A stretch of DNA of 64,000 nt, from the NCBI RefSeq assembly GCF_014647875.1, contig NZ_BMQA01000026.1:45921-109920 (forward strand). Reading direction: 5' to 3'. This DNA is from Streptomyces brasiliensis. Lineage in GTDB: Bacteria > Actinomycetota > Actinomycetes > Streptomycetales > Streptomycetaceae. Every line of letters starts with the position of its first letter. Positions within the stretch are counted from its first letter, which is position 1. The notes below the pieces were generated by a model. It was given only the letters and a program-made list of their open reading frames with translations. It was not told the origin of the DNA and ran no database searches. A program made the position numbers and the translations under genes. Positions 25,848-35,149 of this stretch are shown here, one piece after another.

Positions 25848-26366
25848 ATGCACTACCACCAGCGCCGCGCGACCATCGCCGCGAGCCTCCTGCTCGCCGC
25901 CGCCGTCGGCACCACGTTTCCCGCCTCGGCTGCCACGCCGTCCGGGGTAAGCGGGCAGACCTCGCCTACTGCCCTCGTCGTCAACGCCCGATGGGGCGGA
26001 CACTGCACCTTCGACCGGTTGGTCATCGACGTCCGGGGCACCATGCCCTCGGTCGACGTGAAGCCGGTCAAGGAACTGCGCTACGACGCCTCCGGGAAGC
26101 GGGTGCCGCTCCCCGGGAAGCACTTCCTGCAGATCAAGCTCTCTCCCGCCGCCGCGCACAACGCGGCGGGACGGTCGGTCTACCAAGGACCCCGGCTGGT
26201 GAAGATCCGCCTGCCACAGCTCAAAGGCCTCGCCCTGACCGGCGACTTCGAGGGCGTGGTCAGTTTCGGGGCCTCCTTCAACGCCAAGCCTGCCTACCAC
26301 ACCTTCGCGCTCCACTCCCCGCAGCGCCTCGTCCTCGACGTCCGGCACGCCAACCGCTGTGCCTGA
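25848..26366 (+). CDS. Secreted AMIN-like domain protein
   Basis: A 172-residue exported protein. A Sec signal peptide (TIAASLLLAAAVGTTFPASA) precedes a beta-rich domain with ARWGGHCTFDRLVIDVRG, RLVKIRLPQLKGL and RLVLDVRHANRC. The pattern of alternating strands with F-DR-V-D and LVLDV matches the AMIN-like domain of actinobacterial secreted or lipoproteins, related to cell-wall-binding AMIN domains. Two cysteines (in GGHC and NRCA) may form a disulphide. It stands alone with its own terminator. Confidence 0.82.
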   Translation: MHYHQRRATIAASLLLAAAVGTTFPASAATPSGVSGQTSPTALVVNARWGGHCTFDRLVIDVRGTMPSVDVKPVKELRYDASGKRVPLPGKHFLQIKLSPAAAHNAAGRSVYQGPRLVKIRLPQLKGLALTGDFEGVVSFGASFNAKPAYHTFALHSPQRLVLDVRHANRCA

Positions 26367-26376
26367 CCCCGCCCCC

Positions 26377-26406
26377 AGGCCCTGCCGTCAGTGAACGGCA
26401 GGGCCT
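26377..26406 (+). terminator. Strong hairpin terminator
   Basis: A perfect 12-bp stem (AGGCCCTGCCGT with ACGGCAGGGCCT) and 6-nt loop start 11 bp after the AMIN-like gene's stop. Confidence 0.85.
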
Positions 26407-26914
26407 CAGTGCCTCGGTCCGGCTCGAACACGGCGGAGCCACGATCGACGCCGTTCCCTTTTCTCCGGGCGCTCCTTTGCGAGCTCAGAAAGGACTGACC
26501 ACGGGCCCGGTCGACCGGACAGAAAGCCGGACGGCCGGGCCCACGGCGTACTTGCTGACCGAGCCGCCGTTGGCGCCGACCAGCCCTGACACGCCGGGGC
26601 GGTACGGGCGCGGCGAAGATCGACGTACCGACCAATGGCGAGACCCCGATACTGGCGCCATACCCCCTGCTCGAGGTCGACGGTCGCCCCGTCCGCGTGC
26701 TGCTCACGGACACCCCGCTGCCCGGCAACGGCAACGTCCTCGGCGCGGAGCCGCAGGGCCCCCACCAAGTCGAGTGGACAAGCGCCGCGAGACCGTCCTC
26801 GCCGTCGAGATCACTCGCGAGGGCTTGCCGCACACCACTACGCCGACGGCTGGACCGTCTCCATCACCGACATCACCCGCTCGCCCACCAGGGTCGTCCG
26901 GTGCCACCTGCCGG
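26407..26914. other. Gene-poor stretch with possible degraded coding DNA
   Basis: Short in-frame pieces on the plus strand look protein-like (PLLEVDGRPVRVLLTDTPLP near 26660-26720, HHYADGWTVSITDITRSP near 26830-26885) but are broken into different frames. No family was recognised. Confidence 0.3.
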
Positions 26915-27652
26915 TCATGGGGTCATCGCAGCGGACACACGCGCAAGGCGGTCGTCTGCCAGAGCGAAGTCGTTGGCGGGGTTGCGGAAGGAGTACCTGC
27001 CATCGTTGATCCGGACGCTGCCATGGGCAGTGGCCCAATGCGCAGGACCTGACGGCCCCTGGCTTTCCAGGAGGGCGGCGGCGAGTGGCTGCGGGGCCTC
27101 GACCCCCAAGCGGGCGCTCAGCGCTGCCGCCAGGCGGTGGACGGCTTGCTCGGGGATTGTGCTGTCGCCGAGCGCCGGCAGGAGGAGCAGAAGGTGAGCA
27201 TGGGGGTCGGTAGTGGTCCCGCCGGGCAGGGCATTGTCCGCGGCGGCGACCAGTTCCTTCCAGGACAGGCCGGGGCCCATGAAGTGCCCGTCGTCCCGTG
27301 CGATCAGATCGGACTGGTCCCAGTTCGGGTGATGCAGGAGGTAGTCGACGCCCGCCTCGCCCTCGATGGTGCGGTAGACGACGTGGAGTCGGTGACCTGT
27401 TGCGAGCGGGATCGTGAAGGCGGGCCAGTCGCCTCGCTCCCACAATCGTCGCTGGAAGTTGCGATGGTCGGCCCAGGCGTAATCGGTGCCCCACAGCAAC
27501 CTGCCCGCGTTGCCCTGAGCGCAGGAGTAGAGGTGTCCGTACCAGAACAGCCTCTGGTCAAGCAGCTCGGGACGCTGGGCAAAGGGCCCGTCGTGGTAGC
27601 CCGGTATCCGGTCGGGGTGTAGATCAGCAGCGTTGGTCACATTCCTCATCAT
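26915..27652 (-). CDS. Hypothetical protein
   Basis: A 245-residue soluble protein without a signal peptide or membrane helix. It is rich in Trp/His/Tyr at the N-terminal half (DQRLFWYGHLYSCAQG, YAWADHRNFQRRLWERGDWP), with a hydrophobic LLLLLPALGD segment in the middle and a more variable C-terminus. No catalytic motif was identified. Normal Streptomyces codon use and coherent length support it as real. Neighbours are unrelated. Confidence 0.65.
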   Translation of the reverse strand: MMRNVTNAADLHPDRIPGYHDGPFAQRPELLDQRLFWYGHLYSCAQGNAGRLLWGTDYAWADHRNFQRRLWERGDWPAFTIPLATGHRLHVVYRTIEGEAGVDYLLHHPNWDQSDLIARDDGHFMGPGLSWKELVAAADNALPGGTTTDPHAHLLLLLPALGDSTIPEQAVHRLAAALSARLGVEAPQPLAAALLESQGPSGPAHWATAHGSVRINDGRYSFRNPANDFALADDRLARVSAAMTP

Positions 27653-27866
27653 GCCGCTCGGCCGCCCATCAGTTGGGACCAGTGCCAGGGCGGGCCCCTC
27701 GCGCGCTCCGGCGCACCGATGGTGGCTGCCGCGACACCCTCACTCTCGTCCGCGAACCGCCCCGCCATCTCGGCGTGGACAGCTCCATCCATGCTCCGTG
27801 AACAAGCGGACGAGGTTATGTCATGTGGGTGACTCTCTTCTCCGTGCCACAAGTTGGGATGCGCAG

Positions 27867-28061
27867 GACGTCGTGCAGACCTGGGCGGAGATTGAAGCGG
27901 AACTGGGGACTGAACTGCCCAGTGACTACAAGCAGTTGTGCGAGGCGTAGCGTGTGGGCGAGTTCTCGCAGGTGCTGTGCGCCGACGAGACCCGCGTGGG
28001 TGACCTGTCGATTTGGTGGCGCAACCTGCTGGAGGACGGACCCTTCGGACAGCCCGCCCGC
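27867..28061 (+). pseudogene. SUKH (SMI1/KNR4)-type relic
   Basis: The frame reads WAEIEAELGTELPSDYKQLC, the opening of SUKH-superfamily domains, then an in-frame TAG (27948-27950). It continues in the same frame with GEFSQVL and GDLSIWWRNLLEDGPFGQPA. SUKH proteins often act as immunity proteins to secreted toxins. It is short and stop-interrupted, so probably dead; no toxin gene is adjacent. Confidence 0.55.
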
Positions 28062-28112
28062 ATCCCGCATCTCGCATCCCGTAATCCGGGGAGACCGCGT
28101 GCCGAATGCGCG

Positions 28113-29105
28113 TCAGCGCGTGCGGCGTCGCATCCCGCGACCCAGGAGAAGGAGTGCCAGGCTGGTGACCAGAGATGCGGTCGTGATGCCGCCCAGAATG
28201 ACCATTCCCGTGGAGCGTCCGGAGGCGCCGGTGTCGGCGAGCGTTGGGCGGGCGGAACCGGTGGTGGTGGAGGAGCTCGCGGTGGCGGCCTGGAGGATGA
28301 GGTCGGCGACGGCGTCGGGACGCGCGATCAGGGAGACGTGGCAGGTGTCGATCTCCACGGTGTGGGAGTGAGCGCGTTTGGCCTCGAAGCGTTCCTGGTC
28401 GGGGTTGATGGTCATGTCCTGCCGACCGACCAGGGCCCAGGACGGTATGTCCTTCCATGCCGCGACCTTGGCGGTCTCCGAGAACGTGGTGGTGGCCGCG
28501 GGCCGTTGAGTGTCTGCGAGAAGGTTCGCCCGGTCGGCCGACAGACAGGCGGCGAAGACCGGGTGCACCTTGTCGCGCTTGAGGTACAGGTCGGTCCCGC
28601 TGGTGCTGCCCGCCTGGTAGGGCACGGACGTGGTGGCGGTGCCGAGCGCGCTGGGGAAGCGGGCGGCGAGCGACATGCCGCTTTCGCCCACGTCCGGCAT
28701 CAGTGCCGAGATGTACACGAGGGACTTCACCTGGGGATTGCCGGCTGCGGCGGTGCTGATCACGGCTCCGCCGTAGGAGTGTCCGGCCAGTACGACGGGC
28801 CCCTTGATGCTCTTGAGTACGGAGGCGATGTAGGCCGCGTCGCTGGACAGCCCGCGCAGTGGGTTGGCCGGGGCCATGACCGTGTAGCCGCGACGCTCCA
28901 GCCGTTCGATCACTCCGTTCCAGCTGGAACCGTCGGCGAAGGCGCCGTGCACCAGCACGATGGTGGGCTTCGCCGCGCCTGTGCCACCGCCCGCGACGGC
29001 CGGGACCACCGTGGTCGTGCACAGGGCGGTGACGGCGCATCCCGCCGCCGCGATACGGAGACGCTGTGTGATGCGTCGTATGTCATGGCCCGAAGATGCC
29101 GTCAT
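28113..29105 (-). CDS. Cell-wall-anchored alpha/beta hydrolase
   Basis: A 330-residue exported hydrolase. After an N-terminal signal sequence (IAAAGCAVTALCTTTVVPAVA) comes the oxyanion strand IVLVHGAFADGSSW, the nucleophile elbow GHSYGG near residue 105, and a late Asp/His pair (GRQDMT, DTCHVSLI). The C-terminus carries LADTG at about 289-293, a hydrophobic helix and RGMRRRTR. That is the LAXTG sorting signal of Streptomyces class E sortases. The enzyme is therefore probably linked covalently to peptidoglycan. It resembles pheromone-peptidase/EstC-like hydrolases; the substrate is unknown. Confidence 0.88.
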   Translation of the reverse strand: MTASSGHDIRRITQRLRIAAAGCAVTALCTTTVVPAVAGGGTGAAKPTIVLVHGAFADGSSWNGVIERLERRGYTVMAPANPLRGLSSDAAYIASVLKSIKGPVVLAGHSYGGAVISTAAAGNPQVKSLVYISALMPDVGESGMSLAARFPSALGTATTSVPYQAGSTSGTDLYLKRDKVHPVFAACLSADRANLLADTQRPAATTTFSETAKVAAWKDIPSWALVGRQDMTINPDQERFEAKRAHSHTVEIDTCHVSLIARPDAVADLILQAATASSSTTTGSARPTLADTGASGRSTGMVILGGITTASLVTSLALLLLGRGMRRRTR

Positions 29106-29370
29106 GCTGTGCTCGCTTTCCGCTGGGGCCTACGACACATCAGCGTTCCCGAGCAGGCGCGACCGAGCCCCTCAACCGGGGCAACCGGGTGAAACCGGCG
29201 CGGCATCAGGGTGGTAGTACGCATGGTGCGCACTGCCGCCGTGGAGCGACGGACAGGGGCACGGCGCGAAGGCCAGGAGTCAGCACTCGGTGCGGGTCCG
29301 CAGATCGGAGTTGGTCCGGGGCGGCGAGCCCTTGACCAGCGAGCCTGCTGCCCGGTGGGGGGACGGCACC

Positions 29371-29596
29371 ATGTTCCACTGGATTCCGGGGTGTCCTGTG
29401 GTTCCTGTTCGCTGCGGTCCTCGTCATCTGTGTAGCCGTGGGGGTGGATGCCGTGACGGACGTCCGCACCCTCCGCACCCTCCGCGCCGTCATCAGCAAC
29501 GGCGACTTCCCGCGGTATTGGACCTTCCACACCCGCAGAGAACGCGAACGCCTCTACCTCCTGCCCGACCAGCACAACCACGAATCCCTGGCCTGA
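29371..29596 (+). pseudogene. Small membrane protein with a one-base frameshift
   Basis: ATG 29371 opens MFHWIPG. A one-base extra G in the run at 29388-29391 then switches frame, after which the DNA reads VLWFLFAAVLVICVAVGVDA and on to YLLPDQHNHESLA with TGA at 29594-29596. Removing one G yields a coherent protein of about 74 residues with a single membrane helix. Either a recent frameshift or a homopolymer sequencing error. Confidence 0.5.
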
Positions 29597-29821
29597 CCGG
29601 CGAGCTTGCCTCAGAAGAGCCGCGCCCCGGCCAGATTCAGGAGCCCGGCCAGCCCAAGGGTGAGCAAGACCGTTCGTCTGGCACGTGCTTCACGTACGAC
29701 AGTGGCGGGGCGCCCGTTGCGGGTCATGGAGTTCAGGGTGCACTGCGGTTCGTGGACGAATCCCGCCGTGTAGCCGGCGGGTTCGGCGCCGTGGTTTCCG
29801 CGGGCGCGGACGATTTCGGTA

Positions 29822-30530
29822 CGTCCGGTGATGAGTCCCGCAGACCGCCGAGTGCCAGGACCGTCATCACCGTCGCGGGCCCCGCCGCCACACCGAAACC
29901 GCCGTGCGCACCGCCCGCGTCCACCGCCCGCGTCCACCACCCGCCCCGCGACCGCCGCGGCGGCCGCTGATCCTGCCGCGCTTGCGGAGTTGCGCCAGGT
30001 GAACGCCTGGGTGAGGACGGCGCGCGGGACCGACGACTCTGTGAGGACGGAGGCGAGGACCAGTAGGACCGGCACGGCGGGTCCGGTCAGGGGGAGGGTG
30101 ACGCCGACCGCGAGGGGCGCGTCGAGGAAGGTCAGCGGAAGGCTCGCGAGGGTGAGGCAGGCGGCGGCTGGGGCTTGGTGGCGCCGGGATGAGCCGCCGT
30201 GGCGCCATGCTCCGTAGGCCCAACCACCCACCAGATTAGTGGAGTTGGAGGAGCAATAGAGCAGTGCTGCCGTGTCGGGCGTGCCGCGTCCGACGGCGCA
30301 CGCAGCGATGGACACCTGCATCGCGCCGAAGAACACCCCGAGGGTGAGGCCGAGCGCGACCTGCCGCAGGAATGCGGAGCGGAGCAGGGCACGTGCGGCG
30401 TGCCGGCGTTCGGAGCGGCCGGTGAGGGGGGCGGCATGGTGCGGTGCTGGGCGGCGAGGGCGAGCCCGCCGCCGACGACGAGCGGGCCGCCGGCCCTGGG
30501 GGCGCGGCTGACCTGGCGAGCCGGACTCTC
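29822..30530 (-). pseudogene. MFS transporter relic
   Basis: Reverse-strand pieces read GGPLVVGGGLALAAQHR, then QVALGLTLGVFFGAMQVSIA, LPLTGPAVPVLLVLASVLTE, and finally GFGVAAGPATVMTVLALGGL. These are successive transmembrane segments of an MFS exporter. They fall in at least three frames and the N-terminal half is absent, so the gene is dead. A 38-codon reverse frame (29611-29727) beyond its end is too weak to call. Confidence 0.6.
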
Positions 30531-30783
30531 CGGGCCAGCCGCCAAATGACTACGGCCCGGGACGTGGTGCAGCGATGCGCAGTTCATGACGGTGCCGGTG
30601 CAACGGGGCGGTGTGACCGGCGATGTGCCGGAGCGCGCTGGACGCGCCGCTGTCTCGCGCGGACGGTGCGCTCTCACTGCGGCCCGAAGGCGGCAGACGG
30701 ATAGCCCACCTGGCGGGATGGGGCGGTGCGGTCACCGCTCCACGCGCTCTGCCGTGCTTCCATCGCGCCAGGAGGCAAAGGAC

Positions 30784-31782
30784 ATGGCCGACAAATCACA
30801 GCACGACACCCGTTCCCCGCGCACCGCGTCCCGGCGCCGTGTGCTGACCGTGGCAGCCCTGGCGCCCGTACTCACCGGGGTGCCGGCCGACGCCCGCGCC
30901 CTGTCCGCCGGGCCCAAGAACCGCGCCCTGATCGCGCCGGTGGTGACCCACCTGGCGGACTGGGCGGAGGTGGGCCAGGCGCTGGGCCGGCCCGGTGACA
31001 TGAGACGGTTCATGTACCACACGGGCTTGCCGCGCACCGACCTCAGGGTCTTCTCCCGCGGCATCCGGATCAACCCCGCGCTCGCCCTGGGCACGCACGT
31101 GTCGTTCGTCCGGTACGCCGACCACAGCACGCTGTTGATGGGCGACGCCGTGGTCACCGAACGCGAACTGCAGGACTTCAGCGACGCCCTGCACGAGCAC
31201 GGGATCATGCAGACCGCCATCCACAAGCACCTGCTCGCCCACGAGCCGGACGTCTGGTGGGTTCATGTGCACGCCCACAGCCACGATCCGGCCACCGTCG
31301 CCCGTGGTCTGCGCGCCGCATTCGACCGCACCGGCACCCCGCCCGCCCCACCCGCCGCCCCCGCGCCGCCCGTCGACCTGGACACCACCGCCATCGACGC
31401 CGCCATGGGCGTCAAGGGCATCGCCGACGGCGAGATCTACAAGTCCACCTACGTCCGCCGCGAGACCGTGGCCGACGGCGATCTTGCGCTGCCTGCGGGA
31501 CTGGGCTCCACCACCTCCGTCAACTTCCAGCCGCTGGGCGGCGGAAGGGCCGCTCTCAGCGGCGACCTGGTGCTGATCGCCGACGAGGTCCAGTCCGCCC
31601 TTGTGGCGCTGCGGCGCGGTGGCGTCGAACTCGTCGAGCTGCACAATCACCACCTGACCGACAAACCACGCCTGTTCTTCGTCCACTACTGGGCCGTCGG
31701 CGACGCCGTCCGGCTCGCCAAGGCCATTCGCCGGGCCGTGGATGCCACCAACGTCGTACCCATGCCAGGAGCCGGCGGATGA
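30784..31782 (+). CDS. LppY/LpqO (DUF1259) family exported protein
   Basis: A 332-residue protein with a Tat-type signal (SRRRVLTVAALAPVLTG) and two tandem DUF1259 repeats. The repeats are at about residues 60-180 (THVSFVRYADHSTLLMGDAV, HKHLLAHEPDVWWVHVHAHS) and 205-325 (HNHHLTDKPRLFFVHYWAVG). The repeated HKH/HNH and HVH/HY clusters look like metal-binding sites. The family is named from mycobacterial lipoproteins of unknown function. Its stop overlaps the next P450 start by 4 bp, so the two are translationally coupled, which is unexpected for an exported protein and a cytosolic P450. Confidence 0.88.
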   Translation: MADKSQHDTRSPRTASRRRVLTVAALAPVLTGVPADARALSAGPKNRALIAPVVTHLADWAEVGQALGRPGDMRRFMYHTGLPRTDLRVFSRGIRINPALALGTHVSFVRYADHSTLLMGDAVVTERELQDFSDALHEHGIMQTAIHKHLLAHEPDVWWVHVHAHSHDPATVARGLRAAFDRTGTPPAPPAAPAPPVDLDTTAIDAAMGVKGIADGEIYKSTYVRRETVADGDLALPAGLGSTTSVNFQPLGGGRAALSGDLVLIADEVQSALVALRRGGVELVELHNHHLTDKPRLFFVHYWAVGDAVRLAKAIRRAVDATNVVPMPGAGG

Positions 31783-32984
31783 CCGCGGACAACGAGACGG
31801 TCGTCTGCCCGTTCGACTTCAGCGAAGCCCTGGAGTTCGACCCCGCGCTCGCGGAGCTGATGCGCCGCGAGCGCCCCGCACGCATCCGGCTCCGCTACGG
31901 CGACAGAGACGCCTGGCTGATCACCGGCTTCGACGCGGTCAAGCAGGTGACCACCGACCATCGGCTGAGCCGGGCGGGCATCATCGGCCACGACTACCCC
32001 CGGATGACGCCGGAGCCCATCGTCTCGCCCGAGTCGGTCAACGTGATGGACCCGCCGCTCAGCAGCCGCGTCCGGCACCTGGCCTCGCAGGCCTTCACCC
32101 AGCAGCAGGTCGACGGCATGCGGCACCGGATCATCCGGCTCACCGACGTCCTGCTGGACGACATGGAGAAACAGGGGCCGCCGGCCGATCTGGTCCAACA
32201 CCTGTCCGACACACTTCCCCAGCACACCATCCTGGACCTCCTTGGCATCGAACAGGAGGAATGGCCCCGCATGCAGGAGTCGGTACGCCAACTCCTCGTC
32301 GTCGGCGCGGGCAACAAGGAAGCCGCCGCAAGCGCCAAGGCCGATCTGACGGCCTACTTCGCCAAACTCGTCGAACAGCGCCGCCACTCACCCGGCCCGG
32401 ACCTCATCAGCGCGATGGCGGCAGCCCGGGAAGGTGAGGAGCAGCTGGACGACAGGGAACTGGCGGTCATGGCACTGATGCTGGCGCTCAGTGGCCAGGA
32501 CACGGCGACCTGCGAGATCAGCAACATCGTCTACCTGCTCCTGACTTGTCCCGAGCTGATGGAGCACCTCAAGCGCCGGCCTGGGACCCTGACCGATGTG
32601 CTGCACGAAATGCTCCGCTACATCCCGTTCCGCAAGGGAGTCGGAATCCCCCGGGTGGCGCTGGAGGACGTGGAGGTGGACGGGGCACGCATCCGGGCGG
32701 GCGACTTCGTCCACGTGTCGTACCTGACGGCCAACCGTGACCCGGAGCGCTACCCGGACCCGCACGTCATCGACCTCGGCCGGCCCAGCGCCCCGCACAT
32801 GACCTTCGGCTGGGGCGGACACCGGTGCATCGCGATGCCCTTGGCCATGGCGGAGCTGGAGGTGGCCGTCGGGCGGCTCGTGGAGAGATTCCCCGATCTG
32901 CGGCTCGCCGTGCCGCCCGAGGAGCTGCGGTGGGACACGCAGACCATCAGGCGTTTCCCGCTTCAGCTGCCGGTGGCCTGGTAG
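31779..32984 (+). CDS. Cytochrome P450 (paralog B)
   Basis: A 401-residue class I P450, the near-twin of the gene at 129-1334, with equal length. It has N-terminal CPFDFSEALEFDPALA, I-helix SGQDTATCEIS, and haem loop FGWGGHRCIA with the same Ala after the ligand region. The start ATG lies within ATGA of the DUF1259 stop. No ferredoxin is adjacent; it could borrow the one at 13159. The twin genes differ most in the B-C loop, F-G region and I-helix (Ile versus Gln), where substrate specificity is set. Confidence 0.93.
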   Translation: MTADNETVVCPFDFSEALEFDPALAELMRRERPARIRLRYGDRDAWLITGFDAVKQVTTDHRLSRAGIIGHDYPRMTPEPIVSPESVNVMDPPLSSRVRHLASQAFTQQQVDGMRHRIIRLTDVLLDDMEKQGPPADLVQHLSDTLPQHTILDLLGIEQEEWPRMQESVRQLLVVGAGNKEAAASAKADLTAYFAKLVEQRRHSPGPDLISAMAAAREGEEQLDDRELAVMALMLALSGQDTATCEISNIVYLLLTCPELMEHLKRRPGTLTDVLHEMLRYIPFRKGVGIPRVALEDVEVDGARIRAGDFVHVSYLTANRDPERYPDPHVIDLGRPSAPHMTFGWGGHRCIAMPLAMAELEVAVGRLVERFPDLRLAVPPEELRWDTQTIRRFPLQLPVAW

Positions 32985-33079
32985 GGGCATCGCGGGGGCA
33001 AGGGGCCAGAGGCCGCCAGTAGTTGATTGCGGGGTTTTGGCTGGTGCCGGCGGCTGTTCGCCGCCCGGAGCTACGATTA

Positions 33080-33240
33080 CGGACGAGTTCCGCCGTCTTC
33101 TCCGGGCCCGCGGCAATACACCGAAGATCGCCCGCAAGGATGCAGCCCACGGCTCCGGACTGGGCAAGACCCGCTGGGTCGTCGAGCGGACTTCGCCTGG
33201 CTCCACCAGTTCAAACGGCTGCGGATCCGCCTCTTTGGGC
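33080..33240 (+). pseudogene. IS5-type transposase C-terminal relic
   Basis: One frame reads KIARKDAAHGSGLGKTRWVV then ERT, and the neighbouring frame continues FAWLHQFKRLRIR. This is the last conserved block of IS5-family transposases split by a frameshift. Nothing else of the element is present. Confidence 0.65.
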
Positions 33241-33366
33241 TGATGATCAGCGATGCGTCGGGAACGCTGATCGGCAGCGTGATTCTCCTGGCTGGCCTCA
33301 TCGTCATGATGGTGGGCCAACTAGCCGGTGGTAACCGGAAGAGCGGCGGCACATCGTAGTGCCGTA

Positions 33367-33470
33367 TCAGGCAACGTCAGCCCTGTTGGTGACCTCGTGC
33401 AGCCGTTCACCGGCGGCTGCTTTCGCCAGATGATGTAGCGGCGGATCGTGTTGCCCTGCTCCTTGTGGCC
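33367..33470 (-). pseudogene. IS630-type transposase C-terminal relic
   Basis: Reverse-strand frames give NTIRRYIIWR and then AAAGERLHEVTNRADVA with a stop, the C-terminal tail of IS630-type transposases. It is frameshifted and very short. Confidence 0.45.
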
Positions 33471-33619
33471 GGCATCGTCGAGCCCCGGTCGGTGCTCGGC
33501 CGATCGGAGTGCATGGTCTACAACTCATTCGGATTTATTCGTGTCATGACACTTTCCGTAGGTGTATGCGGTTTCCTCTTCGCATCTCCTTGATCGCAGA
33601 TACTCGAACGGAAGGCGTG

Positions 33620-34584
33620 GTGGGTTCGGTGCGCGGGACTGTGGTGTCGTCGCTGGTCCTGGGGGCACTGAGCCTCGGGCTGACGTATGGGCTGCGCGGA
33701 CCTGTGGCAGTAGCTCAGGGGCTGGCGGGCACCGCACCGTCAGAGGGTGCTGCTCCACATGCAGGGCGGAACGCGCTCCGGGCGGCAGTCACCGGGATCG
33801 TCACGGCGAACGGCTTGAATGTCCGCGCCCTGCCGACGACTACGTCGGACATCCTGGGCAGTTACGCCGGGGGAACCCAGATCAGCATCTTGTGCAGGTC
33901 ATCCGGTGAGATCGTCGACGGAAACTCAACGTGGTACACGTTTGCGAACCGCACAGGCTGGGTGACCGCCCGCTACGTCAGTGTCACGGGCGCCGTGCCA
34001 CTGTGCGGCGAGCCGGGCCCAACGGGGCCGCAGGGCAACACGGGAGCGACTGGCTCCACGGGTGCGACTGGTGTGCAGGGTCTGCAGGGCAGCACCGGGC
34101 CCACGGGTGCGCAGGGCCTGCAGGGTGATACGGAGCGACTGGCTCCACGGGTGCGACTGGTGTGCAGGGTCTGCAGGGCAGCACCGGGCCCACGGGTGCG
34201 CAGGGCCTGCAGGGTGATACGGGAGCGACTGGCTCCACGGGTGCGACTGGTGTGCAGGGTCTGCAGGGCAGCACTGGGCCCACGGGTGACACCGGGCCGA
34301 CGGGGCCGACGGGTGCCACCGGCGCAGCGGGTGACATCGGCGCAACGGGCCCGAGTGGCGCGTCGAACACCGTGGTGGTTGCGGCCAGTGGCACGACCCA
34401 AGCCAGTGTGATGTGCCCCGCGGGCCACCCCTTTGCTCTCGGTGGCGGCGGCACAGCGTCAGGTTCGAACTACCTGGTCGGGTCCCGGCCTACCGGTGGT
34501 ACAACCACGACACCGGCGACTGGCTGGCAGGCCACAACCGCTCTGGGCAATGGTGTCACCGTCTTCGCGGTATGCGGGGCGTGA
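33620..34584 (+). CDS. SH3/collagen-like surface protein, frameshifted
   Basis: GTG 33620 (GAAGG just upstream) opens a signal or anchor segment (SLVLGALSLGLTYGLRGPVA). A bacterial SH3 domain follows (GLNVRALPTTTSDILGSYAG to WVTARYVSV), then a collagen-like Gly-X-Y region (GPTGPQGNTGATGSTGATG) and a C-terminal globular part ending VTVFAVCGA. The collagen region is built of 90-bp tandem units. A one-base deletion in the first unit (ATACGGAG versus ATACGGGAG, near 34132) throws the reading frame out. A downstream frame restores the repeats and the C-terminus. The intact protein would be about 321 residues. Confidence 0.7.
34046..34290 (+). repeat. 90-bp tandem repeats encoding Gly-X-Y
   Basis: Three units start at 34046, 34135 and 34225; the last is partial. 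Units are nearly identical except a one-base deletion in the first (89 bp). Each encodes ten Gly-X-Y triplets. Confidence 0.85.
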
Positions 34585-35149
34585 GTCGAAAGAATAAGAG
34601 GCCGGCTGCCGTCGGCTATCTGTGGGCCTTCTCCTCTCTTCGTAACTCACCGGGCGCCAGAGCCCACTACGACTGTCGGCGTGAAGCCGGAGACCGCCAT
34701 GTCGCCGCCCAGCGCCACCTGTTCAACCGGTTCGTGGGCATGCTCTTCCACTGCCTTCAGCATGAGGAGACCGACGCCGAGTCGAGGGCCTTCCCTATCA
34801 GCAGTCCACGAAGACCATTCCGACCGCTGCTTGACACTCGATGACTTGGGATGTCTGCGGGGGTGGGCAGCTTTGCTGCATGGGCGAGGGCCAGGAGCGA
34901 CGCTCAGCGCACCGCCCCGGGATGGCAACGCCCGCGCTGAGCGCCGGGGCACGGGGACGGCGCTACGGCAGGTCTGGGTCACATGCCATAGCGCGATGAG
35001 CCGAGACGCACCTGGTGCCCGACAATGCTCAACTCCACCCCGTCCTGGTTGCTGCGGGCCGCTGAGAAGTCGGCGCCGACCGGAAGGCTGACCCGCCACA
35101 CCGTGCCGGCTTGTTCGACACCCGGAACATTCAGGGTGAGTTCTTCGCC
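34585..35149. other. Gene-free stretch beside the IS5 relic
   Basis: A reverse-strand piece (LGVGLLMLKAVEEHAHE near 34720-34790) could be part of a decayed gene, but no family was recognised. No RNA or regulatory structure stands out. Confidence 0.3.

Noticed and set aside
30784..32984. Cyclodipeptide biosynthetic cluster around P450 paralog B
   Set aside because: No cyclodipeptide synthase or NRPS is present; the partner is a DUF1259 protein.
34046..34290. CRISPR array suggested by regular repeats
   Set aside because: Units are 90 bp, contiguous without unique spacers, and encode Gly-X-Y triplets.
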